From: CAVRXQ01 sp963725215
GTDB taxonomy: Bacteria; Actinomycetota; Acidimicrobiia; Acidimicrobiales; Bog-793
DNA length: 64,000 nucleotides
Assembly (NCBI GenBank): GCA_963725215.1
Contig: CAVRXQ010000007.1
Coordinates: 372,001 to 436,000 of the forward strand
Direction: 5' to 3'
A program made the position numbers and the translations under genes. The notes under the pieces are model-generated. The model was given only the letters and a program-made list of their open reading frames with translations, made no database searches and was not told the origin of the DNA. Of this stretch, positions 52,726-60,678 are shown in pieces (positions within the stretch are counted from its first letter, which is position 1; each line of letters opens with the position of its first letter).

Positions 52726-54432
52726 ATGACGACGAACGCAACGACATCACTCGGGTCGCCCACCGCGCGCCCGGCCACTTCACGCGAGCTCGGAGATGAT
52801 CCGAGTTGGTACGAGCGCGCCGTTTTCTACGAAATCCTCCCGCGGGGTTTCTACGACTCGAACGGAGATGGCATCGGCGACGTCCAAGGTGTGATCGCGA
52901 AGCTCGACTATCTGGCCTGGCTCGGCGTCGACTGCATCTGGCTCTTGCCCTTCTACCCTTCCCCGTTGCGTGACGGTGGCTACGACGTGTCGGAGTACTG
53001 CGCTGTCGCGCCCGAGTTGGGTGAGATCGAAGACGTAGGCCGTCTCGTGAAAGAGGCGCACGACCGCGGTATCCGGGTGATCACCGATCTCGTGCTGCAG
53101 CACACGAGCGATCAGCATCCGTGGTTCACCGAATCGCGATCGTCGAAAGACAACCCGAAGGCGGACTGGTATATCTGGAACGACGACGATCAGTCCTGGC
53201 CGGACACCCGGATCATCTTTTCCGACACCGAGACCTCGAACTGGACCTGGGACGCGACCCGCCAGCAGTATTTCTGGCACCGCTTCTTCCACCACCAACC
53301 GGACCTCAACCTGTTCAACCCCGAGGTCCAGGAAGCGCTGATGTCGGTGGTGCGCTTCTGGCTGGACTTAGGCATCGACGGCTTCCGCCTGGACGCCGCG
53401 GCGTATTTGTTCCAGCGCGACGGGATCGGCGAGAACCTGCCCGAGACCCACGCGTTTTTGCGCCGGTTGCGGGCGGAAATCGATCGGGACTACCCGAATC
53501 GGGTTCTTCTCGCCGAAGTGAACCAGTGGCCGGCCGACGTGGTCGACTATTTCGGAGACGGCGACGAATGCCACATGTGCTTCCACTTCCCGCTCATGCC
53601 GCGCATGTTCATGGCGATTCGCAGAGAGCACCGCTTTCCGATCACCGAAATCCTCACTCAGACGCCACCGATTCCCAAAGGTACGCAGTGGGGGACCTTC
53701 CTGCGGAACCATGACGAGTTGACGCTGGAGATGGTGACAGACGACGACCGTGACTATCTCTACAACGAGTACGCCCGCGACCCTCAGATGCGGAAGAACC
53801 TCGGCATAACAAGAAGGCTCGCACCGCTCGTCGACAACGACCGCGGAGTCGCAGAGCTTCTCTACGCGTTCTTGCTGTCACTGCCTGGAGCCCCGGTTCT
53901 CTACTACGGGGACGAGATCATGATGGGAGACAACATCCGACTCGGTGACCGGGACAGCGTGAGGACGCCAATGCAGTGGTCGAACGATCGCAACGGCGGC
54001 TTTTCGACCGCCGATCCCGACGAGCTCTACCTCCCGACGCTCATCGACGCCGTTTACGGCTATCCCGCAGTGAACGTCGAGACCTCGCTGATCGACCGGT
54101 CGTCGTTTCTGCGCTGGCTGCAGCGGATGCTCGCCGTGCGCCGCCAGACGCCTTTGTTCGCCACCGGTGCGATCTCGATCTTGCCTTCTGACAACCCGTC
54201 TGTACTCGCGTACTTACGCGAAGGCGACGGCGAGAGCGCGGACGCACCGGTCTTGTGCGTGAACAACCTGTCGCGCTTCGCGCAGGCAACCGAGCTCAGT
54301 CTGTCCGCGTTCGTCGGCGCGCGTCCCGTCGAGCTAGTCGGGCGCTCGACATTTCCCGCGGTCAGCGCCGAGGGCTACCCCGTCAGCTTGGGCCCATACG
54401 GGTTCTATTGGCTGGAGCTCAGCCAAAGATGA
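52726..54432 (+). CDS. treS: trehalose synthase / maltose alpha-D-glucosyltransferase (GH13)
   Basis: The enzyme has 568 residues and interconverts maltose and trehalose. The GH13 barrel shows nucleophile Asp223 in GFRLDAA, acid/base Glu264 in LLAEVNQWP and Asp330 in RNHDEL. AVFYEILPRGFYDSNGDGIGD is the usual start, split over two strands. ATG 52726 is preferred; ATG 52699 is also in frame but would overlap murA. A maltokinase-like gene overlaps its stop, and in actinobacteria the TreS-Mak pair feeds maltose 1-phosphate to GlgE for glucan synthesis. glgE is not in the window. Confidence 0.94.
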   Translation: MTTNATTSLGSPTARPATSRELGDDPSWYERAVFYEILPRGFYDSNGDGIGDVQGVIAKLDYLAWLGVDCIWLLPFYPSPLRDGGYDVSEYCAVAPELGEIEDVGRLVKEAHDRGIRVITDLVLQHTSDQHPWFTESRSSKDNPKADWYIWNDDDQSWPDTRIIFSDTETSNWTWDATRQQYFWHRFFHHQPDLNLFNPEVQEALMSVVRFWLDLGIDGFRLDAAAYLFQRDGIGENLPETHAFLRRLRAEIDRDYPNRVLLAEVNQWPADVVDYFGDGDECHMCFHFPLMPRMFMAIRREHRFPITEILTQTPPIPKGTQWGTFLRNHDELTLEMVTDDDRDYLYNEYARDPQMRKNLGITRRLAPLVDNDRGVAELLYAFLLSLPGAPVLYYGDEIMMGDNIRLGDRDSVRTPMQWSNDRNGGFSTADPDELYLPTLIDAVYGYPAVNVETSLIDRSSFLRWLQRMLAVRRQTPLFATGAISILPSDNPSVLAYLREGDGESADAPVLCVNNLSRFAQATELSLSAFVGARPVELVGRSTFPAVSAEGYPVSLGPYGFYWLELSQR

Positions 54433-55751
54433 CCCTCGAAGAGCTGCGCGAATCGCTCGAGAGCCTCGCCCGGGCCTACCTCGATCGCCAGCCCTGGTTC
54501 CAAATGACCTCCGGGGGAGCCTCGCCCTCGGAGGTCACCCTTGTGAGCGGGCGGGAGATCGCCTCCGGTCCGGTTCCGCTCGCGCACCTCGAGTTGTTGT
54601 GCCGATCGCGTAACTACAGCTGCTTCGTCGGATGGCGGCCGGCAGCAGAGGTCGCGGAGATCCTTCACGGGCGAGAAGGCGCGATCTATGGCTCCGCGAT
54701 GAGACGAGGTGGGGGTGCGCTGGTGTACGACGCGCTCGCCGACGACGAGCTCGCGATCGAACTACTTCGTCACGCGACGAAGGGAAAGATAAACGCAAAG
54801 CGCGTGCGGCAGCTCTCTTCGCTCGCGTCGCACGCTTCCCTCGTCTACGACGAGCGCGTGCTGATGAAGTGTTACCGGGTCCTCGAAGAGGGAACACGAC
54901 CCGAGATCGAGGTCCTCCGTGGTCTCGATGCCGAGGGCTTCAACGCGATCTTGGCGCCGATCGCGTTCTGGGAATCAGAGGGAAACGACCTCGCGCTCGT
55001 GCGGGAATTCCTTCCCTCTGCGCTTGAGGGGCGTCTTCTCGCCTTGACGTCACTTCGTGACCTTTTGGGTCGCATCTCGGCGAGCGATCCGCGGGCGACG
55101 TTCACTCCGGACGAGGCGACCCAAGATCCCGACGCCGTCGCAGCGTCGGCGGGCGGCGATCTCGCCTCGGAGATGCGCAGGCTCGGCTCGACCGCCGCGC
55201 ACCTTCACGTCGCGATGGCGCGCGCTTTCGGGACCCGTCCGATCGTCGGCGACGAGCTGCTCGAGTCGATCGAGTCGGTGCTCGGCACGCGTTTTGACGG
55301 TGTGAACGACGAGGTCACCCGGACACTCATCGACGCGCCGGCGGGGATGGAGATCCGGATTCACGGCGACTTCCACCTGCGCCGGGTGATGCGGGCAGAT
55401 GTCGGTTGGATCGTGTCGGGCTTTGGAGACGACCCGTTGAACCTCGACCCCGGTTCGTTCACCTCGATCCTCGCCCAACGAGGTTCGCCGGTGGAGGACC
55501 TCGCGGATATGTGGCTCTCGATCGAGTTGTGCGCCCGGCACGCGCTCGCGCAACGCCCGGTAGCGGAGCGCCCGCTCGCGTCGGTGCTCGCCAAGGCGTG
55601 GGTGCGTCGGAACCGGCTGGCTTTTTTGGAGGGCTACGCCATATCGCCCGGAGTGGACGAGCTCATCCCGGTCGCGCTGTTGCGGCCGGTCGTCTCAGAG
55701 CTCAGCCGCGCCCGACTGGCCGACTACGAGGCGACTCTCGTCGCGCTGTGA
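54429..55751 (+). CDS. mak: maltokinase-like protein with an altered metal-binding motif
   Basis: The 440-residue protein has the aminoglycoside-phosphotransferase-like fold of maltokinase (Mak/Pep2). The N-terminal cap domain covers 1-90. LMKCYRVLEEG holds the ATP-binding Lys147, and GTRPEIEVLRGL carries a conserved Glu. The catalytic loop IHGDFHLRRV has Asp314. The next motif, normally IDFEGEP with the Mg2+ Asp, reads SGFGDDP (330-336), so that Asp is replaced by Gly. It may be inactive or use a nearby Asp. It is ATGA-coupled to treS and overlaps galT by 28 bases at the 3' end. Confidence 0.8.
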   Translation: MTLEELRESLESLARAYLDRQPWFQMTSGGASPSEVTLVSGREIASGPVPLAHLELLCRSRNYSCFVGWRPAAEVAEILHGREGAIYGSAMRRGGGALVYDALADDELAIELLRHATKGKINAKRVRQLSSLASHASLVYDERVLMKCYRVLEEGTRPEIEVLRGLDAEGFNAILAPIAFWESEGNDLALVREFLPSALEGRLLALTSLRDLLGRISASDPRATFTPDEATQDPDAVAASAGGDLASEMRRLGSTAAHLHVAMARAFGTRPIVGDELLESIESVLGTRFDGVNDEVTRTLIDAPAGMEIRIHGDFHLRRVMRADVGWIVSGFGDDPLNLDPGSFTSILAQRGSPVEDLADMWLSIELCARHALAQRPVAERPLASVLAKAWVRRNRLAFLEGYAISPGVDELIPVALLRPVVSELSRARLADYEATLVAL

Positions 55752-56740
55752 TTGCCGTTCGTGGTGGACGGGACCGCGGCCCGCAATTCCTCGGCCGCGA
55801 TCTCGGGAGGGACGACGTTCACGTAGACGCCGGTGCCGAGCTCGAACCCGGCGTGCGTCGTGAGCTTCGGCAGGATGTGCGCGTGCCAGTGGAACGGCGC
55901 GGTCGCGCGGTACGGCGCGGAGTGGAAGATGACGTTGTACGCCGGGCCGCCGGCGATCTTGTCGAGCGCGAACAAGGCGTCTCTGATCGCGGTCCCCATG
56001 CCGATGAGGGTGTCGGGCGGCGACAGCTGGAGCTGTGCCTCGTGCGAGCGGGGGAGGACGAGCATCTCGTAGGGCGTCCCGCTCCAAAACGGTGCGATCG
56101 TCACGGCTTGGTCGGTCACCTCGACGAGTCGGTACCCGACGCGCTCTTCGGACGCCGCCGCCGTGCAGATCAGGCAGCCGCCGTGGAACCTGCTGAAGCT
56201 CCCCTGCTCGTCGACGAGCTCGCGGGGGACGAAGGGGATCCCGAGCAGCTGGCCGTGCGGGTGCTCCTGGGAGGCACCGGCCTCGACCCCGAAGTTCACG
56301 TGGACGTGGCTGTAGCGCAGTCCGGGGGTTCCCTGGTGCTCCTCGATGCGATCGCGAATCGCCGCCATCACGAGACCGCATTGCTCGTCACTGAACTGGG
56401 CCCAGGAAAGATCGTGGTCTGGGGAAAAGATGAGGATCTCGTGGATCCCGCTCGCCGGGGCCTCGGTGAACACCGGGCCCTTGTTCGTGACGACGAACTG
56501 CTGGGCTCCGGAGAACGCCGGGTAGAGGTTCGGCACGACCCGCACCAGCCAGTGGCCCTCGGCGCCGTAGGTCTCGAGGGCGGGCGGGGTCGAGCCCTCG
56601 TGTCCCGGGCAGAAGGGGCACTCCGCTCGTTGGCCAGGCGGGTGGGTGGCGCGGGGGCGGAAAAGCCCCGGACTCGGGTTCCTGCTCGTCGAGACGACGA
56701 CCCAACGACCGGAGAGCGGATCGAGGCGAAGTTGGTTCAC
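55724..56740 (-). CDS. galT: galactose-1-phosphate uridylyltransferase
   Basis: The 338-residue enzyme of the Leloir pathway exchanges UMP between UDP-glucose and galactose 1-phosphate. Zinc residues Cys41 and Cys44 (CPFC) are present. The nucleophile is His162 in EHPHGQLLG. NLYPAF and the C-terminal WHAHILPKL are also normal. galK and galE are not near. It converges on the maltokinase gene with a 28-base overlap. It starts at ATG 56740. Confidence 0.95.
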   Translation of the reverse strand: MNQLRLDPLSGRWVVVSTSRNPSPGLFRPRATHPPGQRAECPFCPGHEGSTPPALETYGAEGHWLVRVVPNLYPAFSGAQQFVVTNKGPVFTEAPASGIHEILIFSPDHDLSWAQFSDEQCGLVMAAIRDRIEEHQGTPGLRYSHVHVNFGVEAGASQEHPHGQLLGIPFVPRELVDEQGSFSRFHGGCLICTAAASEERVGYRLVEVTDQAVTIAPFWSGTPYEMLVLPRSHEAQLQLSPPDTLIGMGTAIRDALFALDKIAGGPAYNVIFHSAPYRATAPFHWHAHILPKLTTHAGFELGTGVYVNVVPPEIAAEELRAAVPSTTNGNHSATRVAS

Positions 56741-56820
56741 GGCGCCACTTGGCGCCGAATATCTGATTGCACCATTCCTAATGAGGCTAGTCAGCCAGCC
56801 GTCCGATTCGAATCATCACC

Positions 56821-57282
56821 ATGAACGGTCCCGCCTACGACGCGATCGAAGTCCTCCACGTCGCGTCCGCCGTCGTCGCCTTCGGGTCACTCGCCGCGAC
56901 CGGGTGGTATGCGTCAGCGGCGCGCCAGCGTGCCGAGCCGATGTCGGGCGCGTCGACTCGCCGATATTTTCGTCCGGGACGGAATTGGGCGGAGCGCGCC
57001 CTGTTCCTCGTGCCGGTCTTTGGCGGAATCTTGGTCGGGATGGGTGGCGCTTCGATCGCCGATCGCGCGTGGCCGTGGATCGGGCTCGGAATCTGGCTCA
57101 TTGCCGCAGCCGCGGCCTCGGGGGGCATCTTCCCAGCGGAAAGGGTGCTCCAAGCAGGCATTTTGGCGCACGCCGACCTCGCGACCCTCCGTGTGGCGGC
57201 GAGACGTTGCGAGAGGTGGTCGGCCGTGACCTCGGTGCTCTTCGTCGCGGCGCTCGTCGTCATGATCTGGCAGCCGGGCTGA
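56821..57282 (+). CDS. DUF2269-like integral membrane protein
   Basis: The 153-residue protein has four predicted helices: about 9-30, 60-80, 84-105 and 133-150. The first helix holds the IEVLHVASAVVAFGSLAATG pattern with an embedded His, as in DUF2269 and related membrane proteins that may bind heme or a metal. The role is unknown. It lies 80 bases from galT (divergent) and 46 bases before the hydrolase gene, which it may accompany. Confidence 0.65.
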   Translation: MNGPAYDAIEVLHVASAVVAFGSLAATGWYASAARQRAEPMSGASTRRYFRPGRNWAERALFLVPVFGGILVGMGGASIADRAWPWIGLGIWLIAAAAASGGIFPAERVLQAGILAHADLATLRVAARRCERWSAVTSVLFVAALVVMIWQPG

Positions 57283-57328
57283 TTGATGCGGCCAAAGCTG
57301 GTTCCGCGCACCCGGTACCGTGGATTGA

Positions 57329-58468
57329 GTGCCCCCGAGCTCTTCACGCGCTAGTAGGGCGCGCCCGGCGCCCCGTCGGTCCACCCGCCTGGTGCTCGTC
57401 GTCGTGATTCTCGCCGGACTCGTCGCGATAGGGGCCTTCGCGGCATCCGCGGCAGCGCGCAGTCCGGACGCGAAGAAGGATCGTTCCCTCCACCGCCGCT
57501 ACTACGTCGGTGAGGTGACGTGTCGATTCATCGATCGGACGCGTCCTTCGGTGAATCAGGCGACGGGCCAGAAGCTTCCGTATCGCCTGGTCTCCGCGGA
57601 GATCCGCTACCCGACCTACTCGGTCGACGGTGGGGCCGGCGCACCGGCGTCGACGAAACCGTTCCCGGTGATCGTCTTCGCGCAGGGGTTCTCCGCGATG
57701 CCCGATTGGTACGCGCCCTTGCTCGACGAGTGGGTGCGGGCCGGCTTCGTCGTCGTCGCGCCGATCTTCCCGGAGACGAACGCCATCGCGGTGCGCGCGA
57801 GCAAGAACCCTGAAGCCTCTGAGAACGACGACGTGAGTCAGCCCGGTGACATTGTGTTCGTCGTCCACTCGGTGATCGAAGACTCCCGCGTCCAGTCCCC
57901 GGTGTGCCCCAAGATGCGGGGACTGATCGACGCCACGCGCATCGGCCTGGCGGGCCAATCCGACGGTGGGGACACCGTCGCGATGGCCGCCTACGACAGT
58001 CGCTACGACGCGCACCCGGGGATCTCGTACCACGCGGTCGCGGTGTTGTCGGGCTCCGAATGGAACTATCCGTCGAACGCGCCGGATCCGTACGCGAATC
58101 ATCCGAGCGCTCCGCCGATGCTCGTCGTGCAGAGCGCGACGGACGCCTGCAACCCACCGCAGGCGGCGACGAAGCTCTACAACGACGACGCGAACCCCGA
58201 CAAGTGGTTCCTCGAGATCTTCAACGCGCAACACCTCGCGCCCTACGACGGCCGCGATGCCTCCGCCTTTTCGATCGTTGCCCAGACGACGACGAGGTTC
58301 TTCCAGATCGAGGTGGCGGGCGGTGCCATCGGCGCGAAACTGACGAAGATCGGCAATTCGGAACCGCAGACCGCCCGCGTCACGACAGGGCCCTCGGCTC
58401 CGGCGATCACGCCGGTGACGCCATCGACACCGGCGTGTTATGTCGGGCTCGAGGGATTGGAGCCATGA
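57329..58468 (+). CDS. exported alpha/beta hydrolase (dienelactone hydrolase/lipase-like)
   Basis: The 379-residue protein begins with a basic N-terminus and a hydrophobic segment (residues 20-43) that acts as signal peptide or anchor. The alpha/beta-hydrolase triad can be read: Ser211 in GLAGQSDGGDT, Asp272 in QSATDACNPP and His302 in NAQHLAPY. The oxyanion region is FAQGFSAMPDWY. PET-hydrolase and chlorophyllase-like enzymes share this outline, but the substrate is unknown. GTG 57329 starts it. Its stop overlaps the cysteine desulfurase ATG (ATGA), an odd pairing of a secreted and a cytosolic enzyme. Confidence 0.82.
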   Translation: MPPSSSRASRARPAPRRSTRLVLVVVILAGLVAIGAFAASAAARSPDAKKDRSLHRRYYVGEVTCRFIDRTRPSVNQATGQKLPYRLVSAEIRYPTYSVDGGAGAPASTKPFPVIVFAQGFSAMPDWYAPLLDEWVRAGFVVVAPIFPETNAIAVRASKNPEASENDDVSQPGDIVFVVHSVIEDSRVQSPVCPKMRGLIDATRIGLAGQSDGGDTVAMAAYDSRYDAHPGISYHAVAVLSGSEWNYPSNAPDPYANHPSAPPMLVVQSATDACNPPQAATKLYNDDANPDKWFLEIFNAQHLAPYDGRDASAFSIVAQTTTRFFQIEVAGGAIGAKLTKIGNSEPQTARVTTGPSAPAITPVTPSTPACYVGLEGLEP

Positions 58469-59637
58469 TGCCGCAAAGCTCGCCAGAGGCCGCGAGGTCG
58501 AGTTACCTCGATAACGCGGCGACGACGCCGCTCCGGCCCGCCGCGCTCGAGGCGATGTTGCCGTATCTGCAGCAGCACTACGGCAATCCATCCGGCATCT
58601 ACCGCTCAGGACGCGTCGCTCGCCGGGCGATCGACGACGCCCGAGATGAGATCGCCGAGTTTTGCGGGTGCGAGGCGGGCGAAGTCGTCTTCACCTCCGG
58701 GGGCACCGAAGCGGACAACCTCGCGATACAAGGTGTGGCGAGCCGCGGCGTCGGCTCGGTCGTCTGTTCGGCGATCGAGCACCACGCGGTGTTGAACCCA
58801 GCTCGGCGGACGGGCGCCCGACTCGTGCGCGCGGGCGACGAAGGCGCGATCGACCTGCAGTCGCTCGAAGAAGCGCTTGACGAGTCGGTCGCACTCGTGA
58901 GTGTGATGGCGGTGAACAACGAGCTCGGCACGGTCCAGCCGATTCAAGAAGTCGTCGCGATCGTGCGTCGACTCGCTCCGAACGCGCTCGTCCACTCCGA
59001 CGCCGTTCAGGCTGCGCCGTGGGCCGATCTCAAGGGCCTGTGTGGAGGATGCGACCTCATCTCGATCTCGGCGCACAAGATCGGTGGGCCGAAGGGCACG
59101 GGCGCGCTCGTCGTGCGCCAGCGAGCGAGGGGGAAGCTCCTGCCGATCGTCGTCGGAGGTGGCCAAGAGCGATCGTTGCGCCCTGGCACCGAGAACGTTG
59201 CCGGGATCGTCGGGATGGCGGCGGCGGCGAAAGAGACCGCCCGCGATCGCGAAAAGCGTGCTCAGCGGGTGCGCGCGCTTCGCGACCGGTTCCTCAGCGG
59301 GATCACCGTTTCGGCGGGTGCGAAGGAGAGCGTCTCGAAGGACACGACTGCGCCAGGCTTCGCCCACGTCCGATTCCCCGGGATCCTCGCCGAGGAGCTG
59401 CTGGTAATGCTCGACGAGCGCGGCGTTGCCGCCTCGGCCGGCTCGGCCTGTTCTTCGGGGGCGCTCGAGCCGAGTCACGTGCTCGTCTCCATCGGCTGGC
59501 CGACATCAAAGGCGCGCGAAGCCATCCGATTCAGCCTCGGACACACGACGAGCGACGAGGAGATCGACCACGCGCTTTTGGCGATCAACGACGCGACCTC
59601 GACGCTCGAAGCGCGCATGGCGGTTTCGAAGGTCTGA
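58465..59637 (+). CDS. cysteine desulfurase (NifS/IscS family)
   Basis: The 390-residue PLP enzyme frees sulfur from cysteine as a persulfide. PLP Lys205 is in SAHKIGGPKGTGALV. The active Cys329 is in ASAGSACSSGALEPSHVL, the short-loop group I type. It is followed after three bases by mnmA, so it most likely gives sulfur for tRNA 2-thiouridine. ATG 58465 is four-base coupled to the hydrolase gene. Confidence 0.95.
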   Translation: MMPQSSPEAARSSYLDNAATTPLRPAALEAMLPYLQQHYGNPSGIYRSGRVARRAIDDARDEIAEFCGCEAGEVVFTSGGTEADNLAIQGVASRGVGSVVCSAIEHHAVLNPARRTGARLVRAGDEGAIDLQSLEEALDESVALVSVMAVNNELGTVQPIQEVVAIVRRLAPNALVHSDAVQAAPWADLKGLCGGCDLISISAHKIGGPKGTGALVVRQRARGKLLPIVVGGGQERSLRPGTENVAGIVGMAAAAKETARDREKRAQRVRALRDRFLSGITVSAGAKESVSKDTTAPGFAHVRFPGILAEELLVMLDERGVAASAGSACSSGALEPSHVLVSIGWPTSKAREAIRFSLGHTTSDEEIDHALLAINDATSTLEARMAVSKV

Positions 59638-59640
59638 GCG

Positions 59641-60678
59641 ATGCGCGTCCTCATTGCGATGTCCGGAGGAGTGGACTCCTCAGTCGCCGCTGGGCTCTTG
59701 GTCGACCAGGACCACGACGTCGTCGGAGCGACGATGAAGCTGTGGGGCGGCCCGAGTGACTCTGGGTGTTGCTCCGTGGCCGATGTCGACGACGCGCGGC
59801 GCGTCGCCGATCAGTTGGGCATCGACCACCGCGTCTTCAATTTCGGTGACGAGTTCTCGACGGGTGTCATCGAGCGCTACGTCGCCGAGCACGCGCTCGG
59901 ACGTACCCCGAACCCGTGCGTTGACTGCAACACGCACTTGAAGTTCGGCGCGTTCGCCGAGCGGGCCTTCCGCCTCGGATTCGACGCGATCGCGACGGGT
60001 CATCACGCCCGAGTCAACCTCGTCGACGGCGTGCCGCACCTGCTTCGTGGCATCGACGCGCGAAAGGATCAGTCGTATGTCCTATCGACCCTGTCGGGCG
60101 AAAAGCTGAGCCGGGTGCTCCTGCCGATCGGGTCACTCACAAAAGCTCGTGTTCGCGAGATCGCGCGTACGAAGGGGTTACGAACCTTCGCCAAGCCCGA
60201 GAGCCAAGACGTCTGCTTCATCAGCTCACGAACGGACTCAGGGGCGCGTCGGCGCTTCATCTCGACGCGGATTCCGACCCACGAAGGCCGTGTCGTCGAT
60301 GTCGCGACCGGGGCGGCGGTGGGCCGAGTCGCGGCGGTCGAGCTCGTCACCGTCGGCCAGCGCAAAGGCCTCGGAATCTCGGGCGGCGCGGTGAGGTACG
60401 CGGTCGGGATCGACATCGCATCGAGGACGGTCCACGTCGGGGGGCGCGACGAACTGCTCGTTGAAGAGGTCACGTTGGCGCCGCGCACCTGGATCGGCGC
60501 CCCGCTCGCTCCGGGTGTCGAGGTGTTCGCCCAGTCGAGCGCGCACGGACGCGCGCATCGCGCGCGTATCACGGCAACCGGCGTGGCGTTCGAACAACCA
60601 GCCAGGCGACCGGCGCCAGGACAGGTCGTCGCGTGTTACGTCGGCGACGAAGTCGTCGGGGCTGGGATCTCGACATGA
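59641..60678 (+). CDS. mnmA: tRNA-specific 2-thiouridylase MnmA
   Basis: The 345-residue enzyme thiolates U34 of tRNAs for Lys, Glu and Gln. The ATP site is MSGGVDSS (7-14). The catalytic Cys93 is in NPCVDCNTHLKFG and the second Cys192 in SQDVCFI. It receives sulfur from the cysteine desulfurase just upstream. GTVGQRKGLGI-type residues are seen as VTVGQRKGLGIS. Its stop overlaps ligA (ATGA). Confidence 0.96.
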   Translation: MRVLIAMSGGVDSSVAAGLLVDQDHDVVGATMKLWGGPSDSGCCSVADVDDARRVADQLGIDHRVFNFGDEFSTGVIERYVAEHALGRTPNPCVDCNTHLKFGAFAERAFRLGFDAIATGHHARVNLVDGVPHLLRGIDARKDQSYVLSTLSGEKLSRVLLPIGSLTKARVREIARTKGLRTFAKPESQDVCFISSRTDSGARRRFISTRIPTHEGRVVDVATGAAVGRVAAVELVTVGQRKGLGISGGAVRYAVGIDIASRTVHVGGRDELLVEEVTLAPRTWIGAPLAPGVEVFAQSSAHGRAHRARITATGVAFEQPARRPAPGQVVACYVGDEVVGAGIST

